Source: Mycolicibacterium fluoranthenivorans (GTDB lineage: Bacteria; Actinomycetota; Actinomycetes; Mycobacteriales; Mycobacteriaceae). From it: a stretch of DNA of 64,000 nt. Location of the stretch: assembly GCF_011758805.1 (NCBI RefSeq), contig NZ_JAANOW010000001.1, forward strand, positions 744,001-808,000, read 5' to 3'. Shown one piece after another: positions 63,000 to 64,000 of the stretch; within the stretch, counting starts at the first letter, position 1; each line of letters starts with the position of its first letter. The position numbers were made by a program, and so were the translations under genes. The notes beneath the pieces were generated by a model. That model saw nothing but the letters and a program-made list of their open reading frames with translations, had not been told where the DNA came from and did no database searches.

Positions 63000-64000
63000 T
63001 TGGCGATGGTATCGGCCTGTTCGCTGCGGGCACCCGGGGTGGTGAAGTAGTGATCGGTGTCGATCGAGCACAGTGTCTTGTCCGTCGAGGCCAGTGCGGC
63101 ATGAATGCGCTGGGCGTCGGACGGGAACACGCCGGTGTCCTGTTCGGCGTTGATGACCAGGGCCGGGCAGTCGATCAGCGCCAGGTGCGGTTCGGCGCGG
63201 GTCTGCGCGTGCCGCAGGCTCCACATACCGAGCCAGTTGCGCAGCGTGCACGCCGCGGCGATCCCGCGTGCGGATCGGTTGGCGTGCACCGGGGTTCCTG
63301 CGTAGCACAGATTGGCCTGGCGCTTGGTCGGCTCCAGTGTCGGGTCGACCATCCTGGGATCGGCCCAGGTGCGCATCACCGTGAACGGGCGGTCGGAATG
63401 TCCGGCCGCCCGGATACGTTCGAGTTCGGCTTCGGCCCAGTCGGTGATGGCCTCGTTGCGGGCGGTCTGCGCCGCACGGTATCGCGCGACGAACTCCTCG
63501 GAATAAGGCGGACCGTTCCTCGCCTCGAACACGTCGAGCGCGGGATCGGTGGCCACCGGGTCGTTCTCGTCGACCACCGCGGCATCCATCCACGCGGTCA
63601 GCACGTCCGGGCGCCCGGGATGTGCGGCGCTGGCGACGTAGCCGTCGGCGGGGGGCAGGTCGGCCAGGCCCGCGGCGGGGCGCATCCCGTCGAGTGCCGG
63701 CCGGACATGGTGGTGCAGCGCTTGTGCCTGATAGGCCGACATCAGTGATCCGCCACCGGAATTGCCCAGCAGGATCACCGTTTCGATACCTTGCACCTCG
63801 CGCAGCCAGCGCACGCCGACTCCGATGTCGACCAGGGCGTGGTCGAGCAGGAAGCTGCTCTCGAAACCCCGGAACCGGGTGTTCCAGCCCAGGAAGCCGA
63901 TACCCCGGGTGGCCATGTAGTCGGCCAGATAGTGCTCGGAGAAGTCGATCTGATAGTGCGTGGCGATCATCGCGATCTTGGGTTTGCGCCCGATGCCGCG
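62975..64000 (-). CDS. Alpha/beta hydrolase (5' end beyond window)
   Basis: Coding continues without a stop past the window edge; about 342 residues visible. Nucleophile elbow LLGNSGGGSLMSAYQ (GNSGGG), ALVINAEQDTGVFPSDAQRIHAAL (Asp region), and the final SIDTDHYFTTPG (catalytic His). The N-terminal PKIAMIATHYQIDFSEHYLADYMATRGIGFLGWNTRFRG fits a family of mycobacterial hydrolases. An in-frame ATG at 63970 lies inside the homologous region and is not the start. Overlaps the downstream 2-hydroxyacid dehydrogenase gene. Confidence 0.83.
   Translation of the reverse strand, partial: RGIGRKPKIAMIATHYQIDFSEHYLADYMATRGIGFLGWNTRFRGFESSFLLDHALVDIGVGVRWLREVQGIETVILLGNSGGGSLMSAYQAQALHHHVRPALDGMRPAAGLADLPPADGYVASAAHPGRPDVLTAWMDAAVVDENDPVATDPALDVFEARNGPPYSEEFVARYRAAQTARNEAITDWAEAELERIRAAGHSDRPFTVMRTWADPRMVDPTLEPTKRQANLCYAGTPVHANRSARGIAAACTLRNWLGMWSLRHAQTRAEPHLALIDCPALVINAEQDTGVFPSDAQRIHAALASTDKTLCSIDTDHYFTTPGARSEQADTIAKWIAKRWK

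Overview
The window reads as chromosomal DNA of a fast-growing, probably environmental mycobacterium (Mycolicibacterium/Mycobacterium type). Support comes from the high GC content and GTG/TTG starts; an MmpS/MmpL pair; a DosR/DosS two-component system almost identical in motifs to the tuberculosis one; CtaD; several F420-type oxidoreductases (two PPOX, one LLM, one Ddn-like); many TetR regulators; and a polD2-like / fadD2 / fadE6 neighbourhood matching the known Rv0269c-Rv0270-Rv0271c order. No tRNA, rRNA, CRISPR array, insertion sequence or phage gene was seen.

Layout. 1-5 kb: a STAS protein, then a stress/carbon block (glgX, CsbD-like protein) with two SigF-type promoters, a zinc metallopeptidase and a tautomerase. 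5-10 kb: SDR, large arylsulfatase, PPOX protein, 2-hydroxyacid dehydrogenase and nitroreductase. 10-15 kb: a TetR regulator divergent from an mmpS-mmpL-thioesterase operon, with a near-perfect palindromic operator. 15-28 kb: small regulated modules (Rho-N protein with a SigF-like promoter, an NAD(P)-binding protein/TetR pair, membrane protein with di-iron hydrolase, an SDR remnant, LacI with sugar-isomerase-like gene and twin operators, LuxR with a VTT membrane protein, an ADH-LLM-methyltransferase run).

28-38 kb: a catabolic island. A Rieske oxygenase with its TetR is followed by a PucR/GAF regulator divergent from a six-gene run: aldehyde dehydrogenase, MFS transporter, FAD hydroxylase, cupin, ACMSD-like amidohydrolase and old-yellow-enzyme reductase. 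The genes overlap or nearly abut and end at a strong hairpin. The set resembles a ring-hydroxylation, ring-opening and decarboxylation pathway, but its substrate is not apparent.

38-45 kb: F420/PPOX genes, two tandem TenA-like thiaminases (one with and one without the catalytic Cys), a thioesterase, an exported alpha/beta hydrolase and three regulators. 45-49 kb: a DosR hypoxia locus (dosS, dosR, Acg-like nitroreductase, PPOX protein), with a 31-bp tandem repeat in the dosR leader. 49-53 kb: a TetR/KshA-like Rieske/NAD(P)-binding module, a small exported protein and a thioesterase. 53-64 kb: a second STAS gene with a probable 20-residue ORF and a T-tailed terminator, then polD2-like, fadD2, a ctaD preceded by an excellent DosR box, an SDR, fadE6, a 2-hydroxyacid dehydrogenase and a truncated alpha/beta hydrolase.

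The strongest leads are the DosR box in front of ctaD, the 28-38 kb catabolic island, the STAS / mini-ORF / terminator unit, and the repeat array in the dosR leader. All functional statements are from sequence reading only; no database search was run.
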